NCBI RefSeq assembly: GCF_030548465.1
Contig: NZ_JAUOSF010000004.1
Span: forward strand, 1-64,000
From: Tamlana sp. 2_MG-2023
GTDB lineage: Bacteria; Bacteroidota; Bacteroidia; Flavobacteriales; Flavobacteriaceae
Direction: 5' to 3'
DNA: 64,000 nt
Shown here: positions 24,749-33,118 of the stretch, piece by piece
Numbering within the stretch: the first letter of the stretch is position 1
Layout: every line of letters starts with the position of its first letter
The notes under the pieces: model-generated
The model's database searches: none
Told to the model about the DNA's origin: nothing
What the model saw: only the letters and a program-made list of their open reading frames with translations
Translations under genes and position numbers: made by a program

Positions 24749-25321
24749 TTGACTACCAATCAACTTTACGAAGAATTAAATAAGGTAAACCACTCCAAAG
24801 AAAAGCGGCTGCTTTACGCTAATTTAATATTGGCAAACCCTGATTTACTACCCAAAATATTAGATATTCTATTTATGGTAGATGATAAAATGTCTCCCAG
24901 AGCCGGATGGGTACTGGAATTTATGTGTAGCGAAAACGTAGAGCCACTACTTCCCTATTTAGATATTTTTACAGCAAACATTCATAAAGTGCATTTAGAT
25001 TCTGCCGTTCGTCCTGTGGCCAAAATATGTGAATTGCTTGCAACACACTATTCTTCAAAAGAAGATAAATCCGTGAAAACGGTTTTAACAGAAACACATA
25101 AAGAACGTATTATTGAAACTTGTTTTGACTATATGATTAACGATGAAAAGGTTGCTGCAAAAGCCTATGGCATGACCACACTTTTTATGCTCGGCCATGA
25201 ATACGACTGGGTGCACCCTGAATTAGAAATCATACTAAATCGTGATTTCGCAATACAAAGTGCCGCTTTTAAAGCAAGAGCACGTCATATTCTAAAAAAG
25301 TTAAAAAAACGAAAAACCTAA
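24749..25321 (+). CDS. Helical-repeat (HEAT-like) protein of unknown function
   Basis: 190 aa starting at a TTG; there is no earlier ATG, and the next Met is at residue 43. The sequence is almost entirely amphipathic helices in pairs (KRLLYANLILANPDLLPKIL, MSPRAGWVLEFMCSENVEPL, KAYGMTTLFMLGHEYDWVHP), suggesting HEAT/ARM-type repeats and protein-protein interaction. It precedes purB by 78 bp, and homologues next to purB are sometimes labelled adenylosuccinate lyase in error; no lyase motif is present. Cytoplasmic. Confidence 0.65.
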   Translation: MTTNQLYEELNKVNHSKEKRLLYANLILANPDLLPKILDILFMVDDKMSPRAGWVLEFMCSENVEPLLPYLDIFTANIHKVHLDSAVRPVAKICELLATHYSSKEDKSVKTVLTETHKERIIETCFDYMINDEKVAAKAYGMTTLFMLGHEYDWVHPELEIILNRDFAIQSAAFKARARHILKKLKKRKT

Positions 25322-25399
25322 AACCAAAATCTTAAGCTTTTAGCATTCAGTCTTCCGTTGAAAAAACCTATATTTGCAACTTCTTAAAATCTAAAATTT

Positions 25400-26743
25400 A
25401 TGTCATTATCAGCATTAAATGCCATCTCTCCAATTGATGGTCGTTATAGAAGTAAAGTTAGCGAATTGGCTCCTTATTTTTCTGAGGAAGCTTTAATAAA
25501 ATACCGCGTTTTAGTTGAAATAGAATATTTTATTGCGCTTTGCGAAATTCCATTACCTCAATTAGAATCGGTTGATGCTTCTGTATTTGACAGTTTAAGA
25601 GCGATATACAAAGATTTTTCTACGGAAGATGCCCTAGCCATTAAAAAAATTGAAAGCGTAACAAACCACGATGTTAAGGCTGTGGAATATTTCATCAAAG
25701 AAAAATTTGATGCTTTAGGATTAGCTGAATACAAAGAGTTTATCCACTTCGGATTAACCTCTCAAGACATTAACAACACCGCCATTCCTTTAAGTATCAA
25801 GGAAGCTATAACCGATGTTTACATTCCAGAATACACGATTATTCTAAATAAATTAAAAGATTTATCTAAAGACTGGGCGGCTGTTTCTATGTTGGCAAGA
25901 ACACACGGGCAACCAGCTTCCCCTACACGTTTAGGAAAAGAAATTGAAGTTTTTGTGGTGCGTTTAGAAGCACAATTCAATATCTTAAAAGACATTCCTA
26001 ATGCTGCTAAATTTGGTGGTGCAACAGGAAACTTTAATGCACACCATGTGGCTTACCCAAATAACGACTGGAAAGCTTTTGGAAGCCATTTTGTTGAAGA
26101 AAAACTAGGTTTACACCACTCTTTTCCAACAACTCAAATTGAGCACTACGATTTTATGGCGGCTTTATTTGATGCTTTAAAACGTATTAACACCATCATT
26201 ATCGATTTAGATAGAGACATCTGGACTTACGTGTCTACAGATTATTTCAAACAAAAAATTAAAGCTGGTGAGGTAGGAAGTTCTGCGATGCCACATAAAG
26301 TAAACCCTATTGATTTTGAAAATTCTGAAGGAAACTTAGGTATTGCTAATGCGATTTTCGAACACCTTTCGGCTAAATTACCTATCTCTAGATTACAACG
26401 TGATTTAACAGATAGCACCGTTTTACGTAACGTTGGTGTACCATTAGGACACACATTAATTGGTTTTAAATCGACTTTAAAAGGTTTAAATAAATTACTT
26501 TTAAACGAAGCTAAATTTGCTGAAGATTTGGAAAACAACTGGGCTGTAGTTGCTGAAGCGATTCAAACGATTTTACGTCGTGAGGCCTACCCGAACCCTT
26601 ATGAAGCTTTAAAAGGTTTAACTCGTACAAATTCGAAAATAAACCAAGAGTCTATTTCAAATTTTATTGACACTTTAGAAGTTTCTAATACAATAAAAGA
26701 CGAATTAAAACGTATTACACCTAGTAACTATACAGGAATTTAA
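25400..26743 (+). CDS. purB: Adenylosuccinate lyase
   Basis: 447 aa. Fumarase/aspartase superfamily signature SSAMPHKVNPIDFEN is at ~residues 294-308, the flexible loop that carries the catalytic serine. TSQDINNTA and ARTHGQPASPTRLGKE are the other active-site segments. It acts twice in purine synthesis, on SAICAR and on adenylosuccinate. A TATATTTG -7 box lies at 25369-25376, giving its own promoter. It is followed after 6 bp by a small membrane-protein gene and then a strong terminator. Confidence 0.96.
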   Translation: MSLSALNAISPIDGRYRSKVSELAPYFSEEALIKYRVLVEIEYFIALCEIPLPQLESVDASVFDSLRAIYKDFSTEDALAIKKIESVTNHDVKAVEYFIKEKFDALGLAEYKEFIHFGLTSQDINNTAIPLSIKEAITDVYIPEYTIILNKLKDLSKDWAAVSMLARTHGQPASPTRLGKEIEVFVVRLEAQFNILKDIPNAAKFGGATGNFNAHHVAYPNNDWKAFGSHFVEEKLGLHHSFPTTQIEHYDFMAALFDALKRINTIIIDLDRDIWTYVSTDYFKQKIKAGEVGSSAMPHKVNPIDFENSEGNLGIANAIFEHLSAKLPISRLQRDLTDSTVLRNVGVPLGHTLIGFKSTLKGLNKLLLNEAKFAEDLENNWAVVAEAIQTILRREAYPNPYEALKGLTRTNSKINQESISNFIDTLEVSNTIKDELKRITPSNYTGI

Positions 26744-26749
26744 TAATAT

Positions 26750-26932
26750 ATGCTAAGCGATAAACAATCTTTGATTCTTACCATAGTGATGGTTGCTGGA
26801 ATTTTCACTTTCGGAATTCTAGAAATCTTAGATAATTTTATTGTTTTAACTATTTTAACGCTTATTTTTTCTACGGTGGTTATTAATTTGATTTTGGTTC
26901 AGAAAAAATCACGTCGAAACCCAGAGGAATAA
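26750..26932 (+). CDS. Small membrane protein, 60 aa
   Basis: Two predicted membrane segments (LILTIVMVAGIFTFGILEI and FIVLTILTLIFSTVVINLIL) and a short basic tail (KKSRRNPEE). It starts 6 bp after the purB stop and ends ~22 bp before the terminator, so it is the second gene of the purB transcript. No characterised homologue comes to mind; the position and clean membrane topology argue that it is real. Confidence 0.6.
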   Translation: MLSDKQSLILTIVMVAGIFTFGILEILDNFIVLTILTLIFSTVVINLILVQKKSRRNPEE

Positions 26933-26954
26933 TATAAACGTTTTATAACATAAA

Positions 26955-26992
26955 AAAACGGGCCATTTGAAATTTTCAAATAGCCCGTTTTT
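26955..26992. terminator. Bidirectional intrinsic terminator between purB unit and DUF4252 genes
   Basis: AAAACGGGC-C-ATTTGAA pairs with TTCAAAT-A-GCCCGTTTT with one mismatch, flanked by A-run and T-run, so it can end transcripts from both sides (stop at 26932 rightward, stop at 27003 leftward). Confidence 0.85.
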
Positions 26993-27002
26993 AGTTTATA
27001 GC

Positions 27003-27545
27003 TTACTTAAAGAAATTCACAATGTTTTCAACCTTGTCTTTATCGAAATCTGCTTTTTGCATGGCTTCCATTAAAGTTGCTAATTTTTCTGGATTCATAT
27101 CGCTTCCTAATACACGTATAATTCCGAAGCCTTTTTCTTGAGAGCTTCCAAAAATAATAAGCTCATCGGCCACATCATCGGTTCCTAAATATTTCACCGT
27201 AATGTAATCCCCTTTAATATTAAACGCCATTAAATCGTTATACTTTGAATCGTTTAAAATGTTTTTTACTTTGGCAACTTCCGCTTTGTAAGTATCCAAA
27301 TTATCGGCGTTTACCTTAAACCCAATAAAATTTAATTTATCAACGGAATGATAGGCTTCCATTTGCTTCTCAGTAAAATTCGATTTATCAACTTCGATCA
27401 TAGACAACGGAAAATCTTGAGAAATAAAATCTTTAGTTTCTTGATGCTCTACAAAATAACGTTGCAAACTGGCCTTATCACCACAACTCGTAAAACATAG
27501 CGCTAAACTAATTGTTAAGAAAAAATACTTGATTGATTGTTTCAT
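27003..27545 (-). CDS. DUF4252 domain lipoprotein
   Basis: 180 aa. An N-terminal lipoprotein signal (FLTISLALCFTSCGDKAS) gives a lipidated Cys near residue 21. The remainder is the DUF4252 layout: short beta/alpha units with EVDKSNFTEKQMEAYHSVDK and MAFNIKGDYITVKYLGTDD, ending in VENIVNFFK. It follows the second DUF4252 gene by 12 bp and is last in an ECF sigma cassette. Function unknown; presumably an envelope output of that sigma factor. Confidence 0.75.
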   Translation of the reverse strand: MKQSIKYFFLTISLALCFTSCGDKASLQRYFVEHQETKDFISQDFPLSMIEVDKSNFTEKQMEAYHSVDKLNFIGFKVNADNLDTYKAEVAKVKNILNDSKYNDLMAFNIKGDYITVKYLGTDDVADELIIFGSSQEKGFGIIRVLGSDMNPEKLATLMEAMQKADFDKDKVENIVNFFK

Positions 27546-27557
27546 ATCTAGTTTGTT

Positions 27558-28121
27558 TTATTGCTTCTTTTCAAGGTGTTCCCCTCCAGGGATATTCATC
27601 TTATCGGTAAGTTTCGAAATCTGTTTTAAATCGATATCACCAGTAAGTGAAACCACTACAGTTTCAATCTCTCGCTTTTCTCCATTAACCTCAACACCTT
27701 GATCTTTCAGTATTTTATCGACACCATTTACAAAAATTAAAAGCTCTTTAACGTGATCGACATCCTTTCCTTCTTTAACATAAAATTTTACATCGGTGCC
27801 ATCGTCCCTAACCTCCATCAATTCTTCTAAACTATTTGAACGCGAAGACACCCACTTCGAAATATCGCCAGCAATCGATTTGTTAGCCGTTACAATGGTT
27901 TTAAAACTGGTAATACTCTTTACCATATCCATATAAGCTTCAGCTTCAGGATCGTCTACATTGATCCCCATTTTTGCAATCATTTGAAACATTTTTGGCT
28001 TTATCGAAACGTAAGTCACATCGGTATTATCGCTATATTTTTCGAATATATCGCTTTGGGTCCATCCTGCCATTGGAGAAAGCAAGACAGCCAATATTAG
28101 TATTAAAAATTTATTTTTCAT
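27558..28121 (-). CDS. DUF4252 domain secreted protein
   Basis: 187 aa from the ATG at 28121; longer in-frame starts overlap the upstream gene and would spoil the signal peptide. The signal peptide (MKNKFLILILAVLLSPMAGW) is followed by FEKYSDNTDVTYVSIKPKMF, then VKFYVKEGKDVDHVKELLIF, the DUF4252 pattern. It is paralogous in layout to the next gene downstream but not lipidated. Both probably sit in the periplasm or outer membrane under control of the upstream sigma factor. Confidence 0.75.
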   Translation of the reverse strand: MKNKFLILILAVLLSPMAGWTQSDIFEKYSDNTDVTYVSIKPKMFQMIAKMGINVDDPEAEAYMDMVKSITSFKTIVTANKSIAGDISKWVSSRSNSLEELMEVRDDGTDVKFYVKEGKDVDHVKELLIFVNGVDKILKDQGVEVNGEKREIETVVVSLTGDIDLKQISKLTDKMNIPGGEHLEKKQ

Positions 28122-28158
28122 GGTCTTTGTTTTTATGTGATTTGAAATTTTCATAGTT

Positions 28159-28641
28159 CTATTGTTTTTGTTTTTTAAATATAATTTGGGTTGCATTTTC
28201 TAATTCATTTAGGTAATTTAAAGTTGCAGTACCTTTGTTTACTTCATCTAGATAGCCTACAGTTGCCGTGCCTTGATTGAGTTTCTCCGAAATCATTTCT
28301 AAAGATTTAGTAACCTCAAGATAAGCCAATTCAGGGTCATCAAAAGTTCCTAAATCCTGACTTTCGTTGGAACGGCTAAAATAAAACCCCAACAGTAAAA
28401 CAACTGCTGCCGCCGCAGAAATCCATTTTAAAACATACTTTTGTTCTGTTTTTAAAGGAAGTTTTTTTGTAAAAACCTCTTCTTCATTTGCTTTAAAATA
28501 AGCAAACATAGGCTTATACACGTCTAGGTGCGCTGGTACATCCGCTTCGGCAAAATAACGTTTTAACTCCCGCTCTTCGGCTAAGGTCGTTTCTGCATGA
28601 TCGTACTTTTCTAGTAACGCTTCTATTTTATTTGATTCCAT
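28159..28641 (-). CDS. Anti-sigma-factor-like single-pass membrane protein
   Basis: 160 aa. The N-terminal ~65 residues are a cytoplasmic helical region (IEALLEKYDHAETTLAEERE, LKRYFA), followed by one membrane span (WISAAAAVVLLLGFYF, ~residues 73-88) and a short periplasmic tail with two similar segments (GTATVGYLDEVN, GTATLNYLNEL). It overlaps the sigma gene by 14 bp. Position, topology and size fit a membrane anti-sigma factor, although no zinc ZAS motif (HxxxCxxC) is present. The role is inferred from context. Confidence 0.65.
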   Translation of the reverse strand: MESNKIEALLEKYDHAETTLAEERELKRYFAEADVPAHLDVYKPMFAYFKANEEEVFTKKLPLKTEQKYVLKWISAAAAVVLLLGFYFSRSNESQDLGTFDDPELAYLEVTKSLEMISEKLNQGTATVGYLDEVNKGTATLNYLNELENATQIIFKKQKQ

Positions 28642-29137
28642 AATTATGTGTATGAGTCAATTTTTCTCTAATCGTTTTCCTTGCTCTTGATAAGGCCACA
28701 CGAACTGCTGTTTGGTTCATATCTAGCATTTTGGCAATCTCATCAAAATCATACGCTTCAATATCTCTTAACTGAATAATTAACCGTTGTTGTTCTGGCA
28801 AATTTTCAATAATTTTTTCAACCCAAGTCAGACTATCATTCAGCTCAACTTGCTTTTGCAATGCCGTTTGCTTGTCTTCGTAATTGCTATGAACAATTTT
28901 CAGATTCTGAGATTGCTTCGACTTCAGCTTATCAAAACAATAATTCTTTGTCATCGTCATAGAAAAAGCTTCCACATTTTTATACGCTTTTATTTTCGCT
29001 TTATTCTTCCAAAGCTTAATGAGTACTTCTTGGGTGGCGTCTTCGGCTTCTTCTGTGGAAACCAATAAACGCTTAGCCAAACGAAACACTTTGTCTTTAA
29101 AAGGTGTTACAATATGTAAAAACTCTGTTTGAGTCAT
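28628..29137 (-). CDS. ECF RNA polymerase sigma-70 factor
   Basis: 169 aa, sigma2 and sigma4 only. Region 2 includes RLLVSTEEAEDATQEVLIKLW, with the -10 recognition helix YKNVEAFSMTMTKNYCFDKL. Region 4 reads LPEQQRLIIQLRDIEAYDFD then EIAKMLDMNQTAVRVALSRARKTIRE, a classical helix-turn-helix. It heads a leftward set: sigma, membrane anti-sigma-like protein, two DUF4252 proteins. This cassette order recurs in flavobacteria and probably responds to an envelope signal. Confidence 0.92.
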   Translation of the reverse strand: MTQTEFLHIVTPFKDKVFRLAKRLLVSTEEAEDATQEVLIKLWKNKAKIKAYKNVEAFSMTMTKNYCFDKLKSKQSQNLKIVHSNYEDKQTALQKQVELNDSLTWVEKIIENLPEQQRLIIQLRDIEAYDFDEIAKMLDMNQTAVRVALSRARKTIREKLTHTHNYGIK

Positions 29138-29314
29138 TTTTGGGTTTAGTTAAAAAATAGCTTTCTAGGTCTATTTGTTATTACGACGAACACATGCCTT
29201 TTTTGTTACAAATAAATTACTAAAGAGAGGCATTATTTTTTTAGTACGCAATAATCTCTGTAAATTTAGAGTTTATTTGACGACGAACTTAAAACCTATA
29301 AATTCTTATCATAC

Positions 29315-30832
29315 ATGAAGAAACTTAAAATCTTTACGTCCCTCACACTATTATTCTGCCTATTCAATTTAACACTGAGTTGCTCTAAATCTGATGATGA
29401 TATAACACCAGATGAAAAAGAAACTGATGAACCTATAGTTTTGAATAATGAAGTTAATGATTTTGTATGGTTAGGTTTGAATGAAATTTATTTATGGCAA
29501 GATGAAGTTCCTAATCTAGCTGACGATAAGTTTTCTAATACCGATGATTATTTTAAATTCCTAAACACTTATGATACGCCAGAAAGTCTATTTGATGATT
29601 TGTTGTATCAGCGTGGTGATGTCGATAAATTCAGTTTTATTGTAGATGACTATAGAACTTTAAATAATGCCTTTCAGGGAATTTCTAAAAGTAATGGATT
29701 AGACATTGGCTTGGTGAGAATTAGCAACACCAATGATATTTTTGGATATGTTTCATACGTCGCAAATAATTCTGATGCCGCTACAAAAGACATTAAAAGG
29801 GGTGACTTTTTCATGTTTGTTGATAACGAACAACTAACGGTTGATAATTATGGAGAATTATTATTTGGAACCAATGATTCTTACACATTAGGAATGGCAA
29901 CGATCACCAATACTACGATAGAACCCAATGGTAAAAATGTAACATTAACCAAAACAGAATTTACCGAAACTCCAATACACATAAGTAAAGTAATAGAAGC
30001 TCAAGGCATAAAAGTAGGCTACTTAATGTACAACAGTTTTATAGCTAATTTCGATAACGAACTCAATACAACTATTGCAGATTTAAAAGCGCAAGGGATT
30101 ACAGAGCTAGTTTTAGACTTAAGGTACAACCCAGGAGGTCGTGTTAGTTCTGCTTTAGCTTTATGTAGTATGATTACGGGGCAATTTCATGATGATGTTT
30201 TAATTAAAGAGCAGTGGAATTCTAAATATCAAAATTATTTCGAACAAGAAGACCCTGAATTCTTAATCAACCGATTCCCTAACGTACTTTTAGATGGGAC
30301 ATCAATTTCTTCGTTAAACTTGAGTAAAGTTTATATTCTAACCACAAACGGAACAGCATCTGCAAGCGAATTAATTATTAATGGCTTAGACCCTTATATC
30401 GATGTGGTTCAAATTGGCACAAATACAACAGGAAAATACACTGCTTCTGTAACTTTATATGATTCTGAAGATTTTGGACAAACAAATGCCAACCCAAATC
30501 ACACCTATGCCTTACAACCTTTGGTTTATAAGTCCACCAATGCAAATGGTGTTTCAGATTATTCTAATGGTTTAGTACCAGATTACTTAATGACTTACCA
30601 AACCAGTAACGGGAGCACCACTGAAGGAGAAAACCTTGTTAACATGGGTGCTTTAGGTGATGAAAATGAGCCTTTTTTAGCAACGGCCTTATCTCTAATT
30701 TCTGGTACAACCACAAAAGCAAATCAAACAAACAAAGCTATTATAGGTTTAGAAGTAGAACATATTGCAGAGTCTAATGATTTTAAACCCTTGAAAAAAG
30801 GCATGTTTACAACTTTTAAACAACCAAATTAA
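29315..30832 (+). CDS. S41 family peptidase lipoprotein (first of tandem pair)
   Basis: 505 aa. A lipoprotein signal ends LTLSCSKSDDD; the acidic residues right after Cys resemble the surface-export signal of Bacteroidota lipoproteins. Residues ~45-110 are an N-terminal helical domain, ~120-215 PDZ-like (NDIFGYVSYVANNSDAATKD), and ~235-420 the S41 core with LVLDLRYNPGG, catalytic Ser region TNGTASASELI and Lys in GTNTTGKYTA. C-terminal processing peptidases use this Ser-Lys dyad. The neighbouring gene encodes a clear paralogue. Substrate unknown; secreted or surface proteolysis is likely. Confidence 0.85.
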   Translation: MKKLKIFTSLTLLFCLFNLTLSCSKSDDDITPDEKETDEPIVLNNEVNDFVWLGLNEIYLWQDEVPNLADDKFSNTDDYFKFLNTYDTPESLFDDLLYQRGDVDKFSFIVDDYRTLNNAFQGISKSNGLDIGLVRISNTNDIFGYVSYVANNSDAATKDIKRGDFFMFVDNEQLTVDNYGELLFGTNDSYTLGMATITNTTIEPNGKNVTLTKTEFTETPIHISKVIEAQGIKVGYLMYNSFIANFDNELNTTIADLKAQGITELVLDLRYNPGGRVSSALALCSMITGQFHDDVLIKEQWNSKYQNYFEQEDPEFLINRFPNVLLDGTSISSLNLSKVYILTTNGTASASELIINGLDPYIDVVQIGTNTTGKYTASVTLYDSEDFGQTNANPNHTYALQPLVYKSTNANGVSDYSNGLVPDYLMTYQTSNGSTTEGENLVNMGALGDENEPFLATALSLISGTTTKANQTNKAIIGLEVEHIAESNDFKPLKKGMFTTFKQPN

Positions 30833-30845
30833 ATCCTACTTTTAA

Positions 30846-32324
30846 ATGAATCGAATAAAAATTTCCATACTTATATTATGTGCTTTCCTAGCGGTAAGTT
30901 GTTTTGAAGACCTAGACGATCACGGCACTACAACTAATGAAATTAATGATTTCGTATGGAGTGGTATGAATCTATTTTATCTGTATAAAGATGATGTTCC
31001 CGATCTTGCCAACAACCGCTTTACAAATACTGGTGATTATAGAAATTATTTAGATGGTTTTTCCAACCCTGAAGATTTATTTGAAAGTTTAATTTACAAC
31101 AGACAAACGGTAGACCGCTTTAGTTGGATTGTAGATGATTATATTGCCTTAGAAGAATCTTTCAAGGGCATTAGTATGACCAACGGTATGGAATTTCAAC
31201 TGTATCGCTTTTCTTCTACAGACTCTGGTGTTTTCGGGGTGATTACCCATATATTACCAGACACTAATGCTAGTAGCCAAGGGTTAACTCGTGGCGATGT
31301 ATTTTATGCTGTTGATGGTACCGCGTTAAACATTAGTAACTATTCACAACTTTTAAGTCAGAACAGTTATAGCATTGAACTAGGCCTATACGACGATAAT
31401 GATACCGATGAAAGAGATGACGATTCGATCACGCCTTTAGGCCAAAATATAGCTTTAACTAAGTTTGAATATTCTGAAAACCCTATTTATATTCACGAGG
31501 TTTTATCTGTTGATAATAGAAAAATTGGTTATTTAATGTACAACGGTTTCACTGGTACCGAAGCCTACAACAACCAATTGAATAATGTTTTTGCAGATTT
31601 TAAAGCCGAAACCGTAAATGATTTGGTTTTAGATTTACGCTACAACTCAGGAGGTTCGGTAAATACCGCTATTTTACTGTCTAGCATGATTACTGGACAA
31701 TTTAAAGGTGATATATTTTGCACCGAACAATGGAACTCTGAGTTTCAAGCAGCTTTTGAAGAAGACAACCCCGAACAACTTATTAATCGGTTTGTAGACA
31801 ATAATAACGGTGCTGCATTACATAGTTTAAATCTTTCAAAGGTCTATATCCTTACTACAGAGAGAAGTGCTTCCGCAAGCGAATTGGTTATAAACGCTTT
31901 AATCCCATACATTCAAGTGGTGCAAATAGGAACCACAACAGCTGGAAAATATCAGGCCTCTACCACAATATATGATTCTCCCGATTTTGGGCGCCAAGGT
32001 GCCAATCCAGGACATACCTATGCCATGCAACCTTTAATTTATAAATCACTTAATGTTGATGGTGTAACCGATTATTTCAACGGTCTTCCCCCATCAATTG
32101 AAATAGCCGAAAACATTCTTAATCTTGGAATTTTAGGAGACGTTAACGAACCGCTTCTAGCAGCGGCGATTTCAGACATAAATGGCACCGCTAAACAAGC
32201 TAGCAGTAAAAGCTATCCTATGGAAATTTTAAAAAGTAGCAACGATTTTAAAACCATGCAACCTGGTATGCACGTGGACAAAATATTACCTTCACATTTA
32301 AAAAATCAGCTTAATTTTGAATAA
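30846..32324 (+). CDS. S41 family peptidase lipoprotein (second of tandem pair)
   Basis: 492 aa, same architecture and clear similarity to the gene 13 bp upstream: lipobox LAVSCFEDLDD, shared EINDFVWSGMNLFYLYKDDV, LVLDLRYNSGG, Ser region TERSASASELV, and GTTTAGKYQAS with the Lys. The two arose by tandem duplication and have since diverged well beyond recent-duplicate levels. One insertion rich in Asp (YDDNDTDERDDDS, ~residues 178-190) is absent from the first copy and could bind calcium or be a disordered loop. It overlaps the next gene by 8 bp. Confidence 0.85.
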   Translation: MNRIKISILILCAFLAVSCFEDLDDHGTTTNEINDFVWSGMNLFYLYKDDVPDLANNRFTNTGDYRNYLDGFSNPEDLFESLIYNRQTVDRFSWIVDDYIALEESFKGISMTNGMEFQLYRFSSTDSGVFGVITHILPDTNASSQGLTRGDVFYAVDGTALNISNYSQLLSQNSYSIELGLYDDNDTDERDDDSITPLGQNIALTKFEYSENPIYIHEVLSVDNRKIGYLMYNGFTGTEAYNNQLNNVFADFKAETVNDLVLDLRYNSGGSVNTAILLSSMITGQFKGDIFCTEQWNSEFQAAFEEDNPEQLINRFVDNNNGAALHSLNLSKVYILTTERSASASELVINALIPYIQVVQIGTTTAGKYQASTTIYDSPDFGRQGANPGHTYAMQPLIYKSLNVDGVTDYFNGLPPSIEIAENILNLGILGDVNEPLLAAAISDINGTAKQASSKSYPMEILKSSNDFKTMQPGMHVDKILPSHLKNQLNFE

Positions 32325-33042
32325 AAACAAAACCTACTTCAATTGGAGTTCAGGAAAGGATTCGGCCTTAGCTTTATACCATCTTTTACAGGATGAAAAT
32401 TATCAAGTTGATGAATTAATAACCACTGTAAATAGTCATTACAACCGGGTGTCCATGCACGGACTTAGAAAAGAACTGCTTACCGCTCAAACCGATGCCA
32501 TTAACATTCCGGCGCGACTTATTGAACTACCTGAAATGCCAAGTATGGAAGTCTATGAGGAGAAAATGCTAGACATGGTGACGCGCCTAAAAAACGAAGG
32601 CTTTACACACAGTGCCTTTGGTGATATTTTCCTTGAAGATTTACGTGTTTACAGAGAGAAACAATTAGCCAAACAAGGCTTTACCGCGGTTTTCCCCATT
32701 TGGAAACGTGATACCAAAACCCTTTTAAATGAGTTTTTAGATTTAGGTTTTAAAACCATTATCGTTTGTGCCAATTCTAAATATTTTGGAGAAGATTTTG
32801 TGGGCACAGTCATAGATAAAAACTTCATTGAAAACCTACCTAAAGGCGTTGACCCCTGTGGTGAAAATGGTGAATTTCACACTTTTTGTTTTGATGGGCC
32901 TATTTTTAAAAATCCCATAGAGTTTACGATTGGCGAAAAAGTACTACGCGAATATAAAAAACCAAAAACCGAAGACGACGATTCGATTTGTAAAAGTGAT
33001 GCCGAAACCTACGGGGTTTGGTATTGTGATTTAATGCCTTAA
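32317..33042 (+). CDS. DUF71 / Dph6-type ATP-pyrophosphatase, B12-associated candidate
   Basis: 241 aa, starting with TTG at 32317 inside the upstream stop region. The PP-loop SSGKDSALALY (residues ~11-21) adenylates a carboxylate. The conserved C-terminal signature VDPCGENGEFHTF is diagnostic for COG2102/DUF71. Eukaryotic members are diphthamide synthetases, which bacteria do not need; a bacterial branch has been predicted to function in cobalamin salvage. This gene lies just before the riboswitch-controlled receptor, converging on it. A second DUF71 gene is at 38508. Confidence 0.82.
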   Translation: MNKNKTYFNWSSGKDSALALYHLLQDENYQVDELITTVNSHYNRVSMHGLRKELLTAQTDAINIPARLIELPEMPSMEVYEEKMLDMVTRLKNEGFTHSAFGDIFLEDLRVYREKQLAKQGFTAVFPIWKRDTKTLLNEFLDLGFKTIIVCANSKYFGEDFVGTVIDKNFIENLPKGVDPCGENGEFHTFCFDGPIFKNPIEFTIGEKVLREYKKPKTEDDDSICKSDAETYGVWYCDLMP

Positions 33043-33046
33043 AAAA

Positions 33047-33090
33047 AGCGATTTAAAGTGTTGAATTTAGATTCAGCACTTTAAATCGCT
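33047..33090 (-). terminator. Long hairpin terminator of the TonB receptor gene
   Basis: AGCGATTTAAAGTG (33047-33060) pairs perfectly with CACTTTAAATCGCT (33077-33090), and the inner TGAAT/ATTCA extends the stem. On the minus strand it is followed by the complement of the A-run 33041-33047. It separates two convergent genes. Confidence 0.8.
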
Positions 33091-33118
33091 CCTAAAAAGC
33101 TATATCAGGGTAAAACGC

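Noticed and set aside
24749-25321. Second adenylosuccinate lyase
   Set aside because: No SSxMPxKxNP signature or lyase helices; only adjacent to purB.
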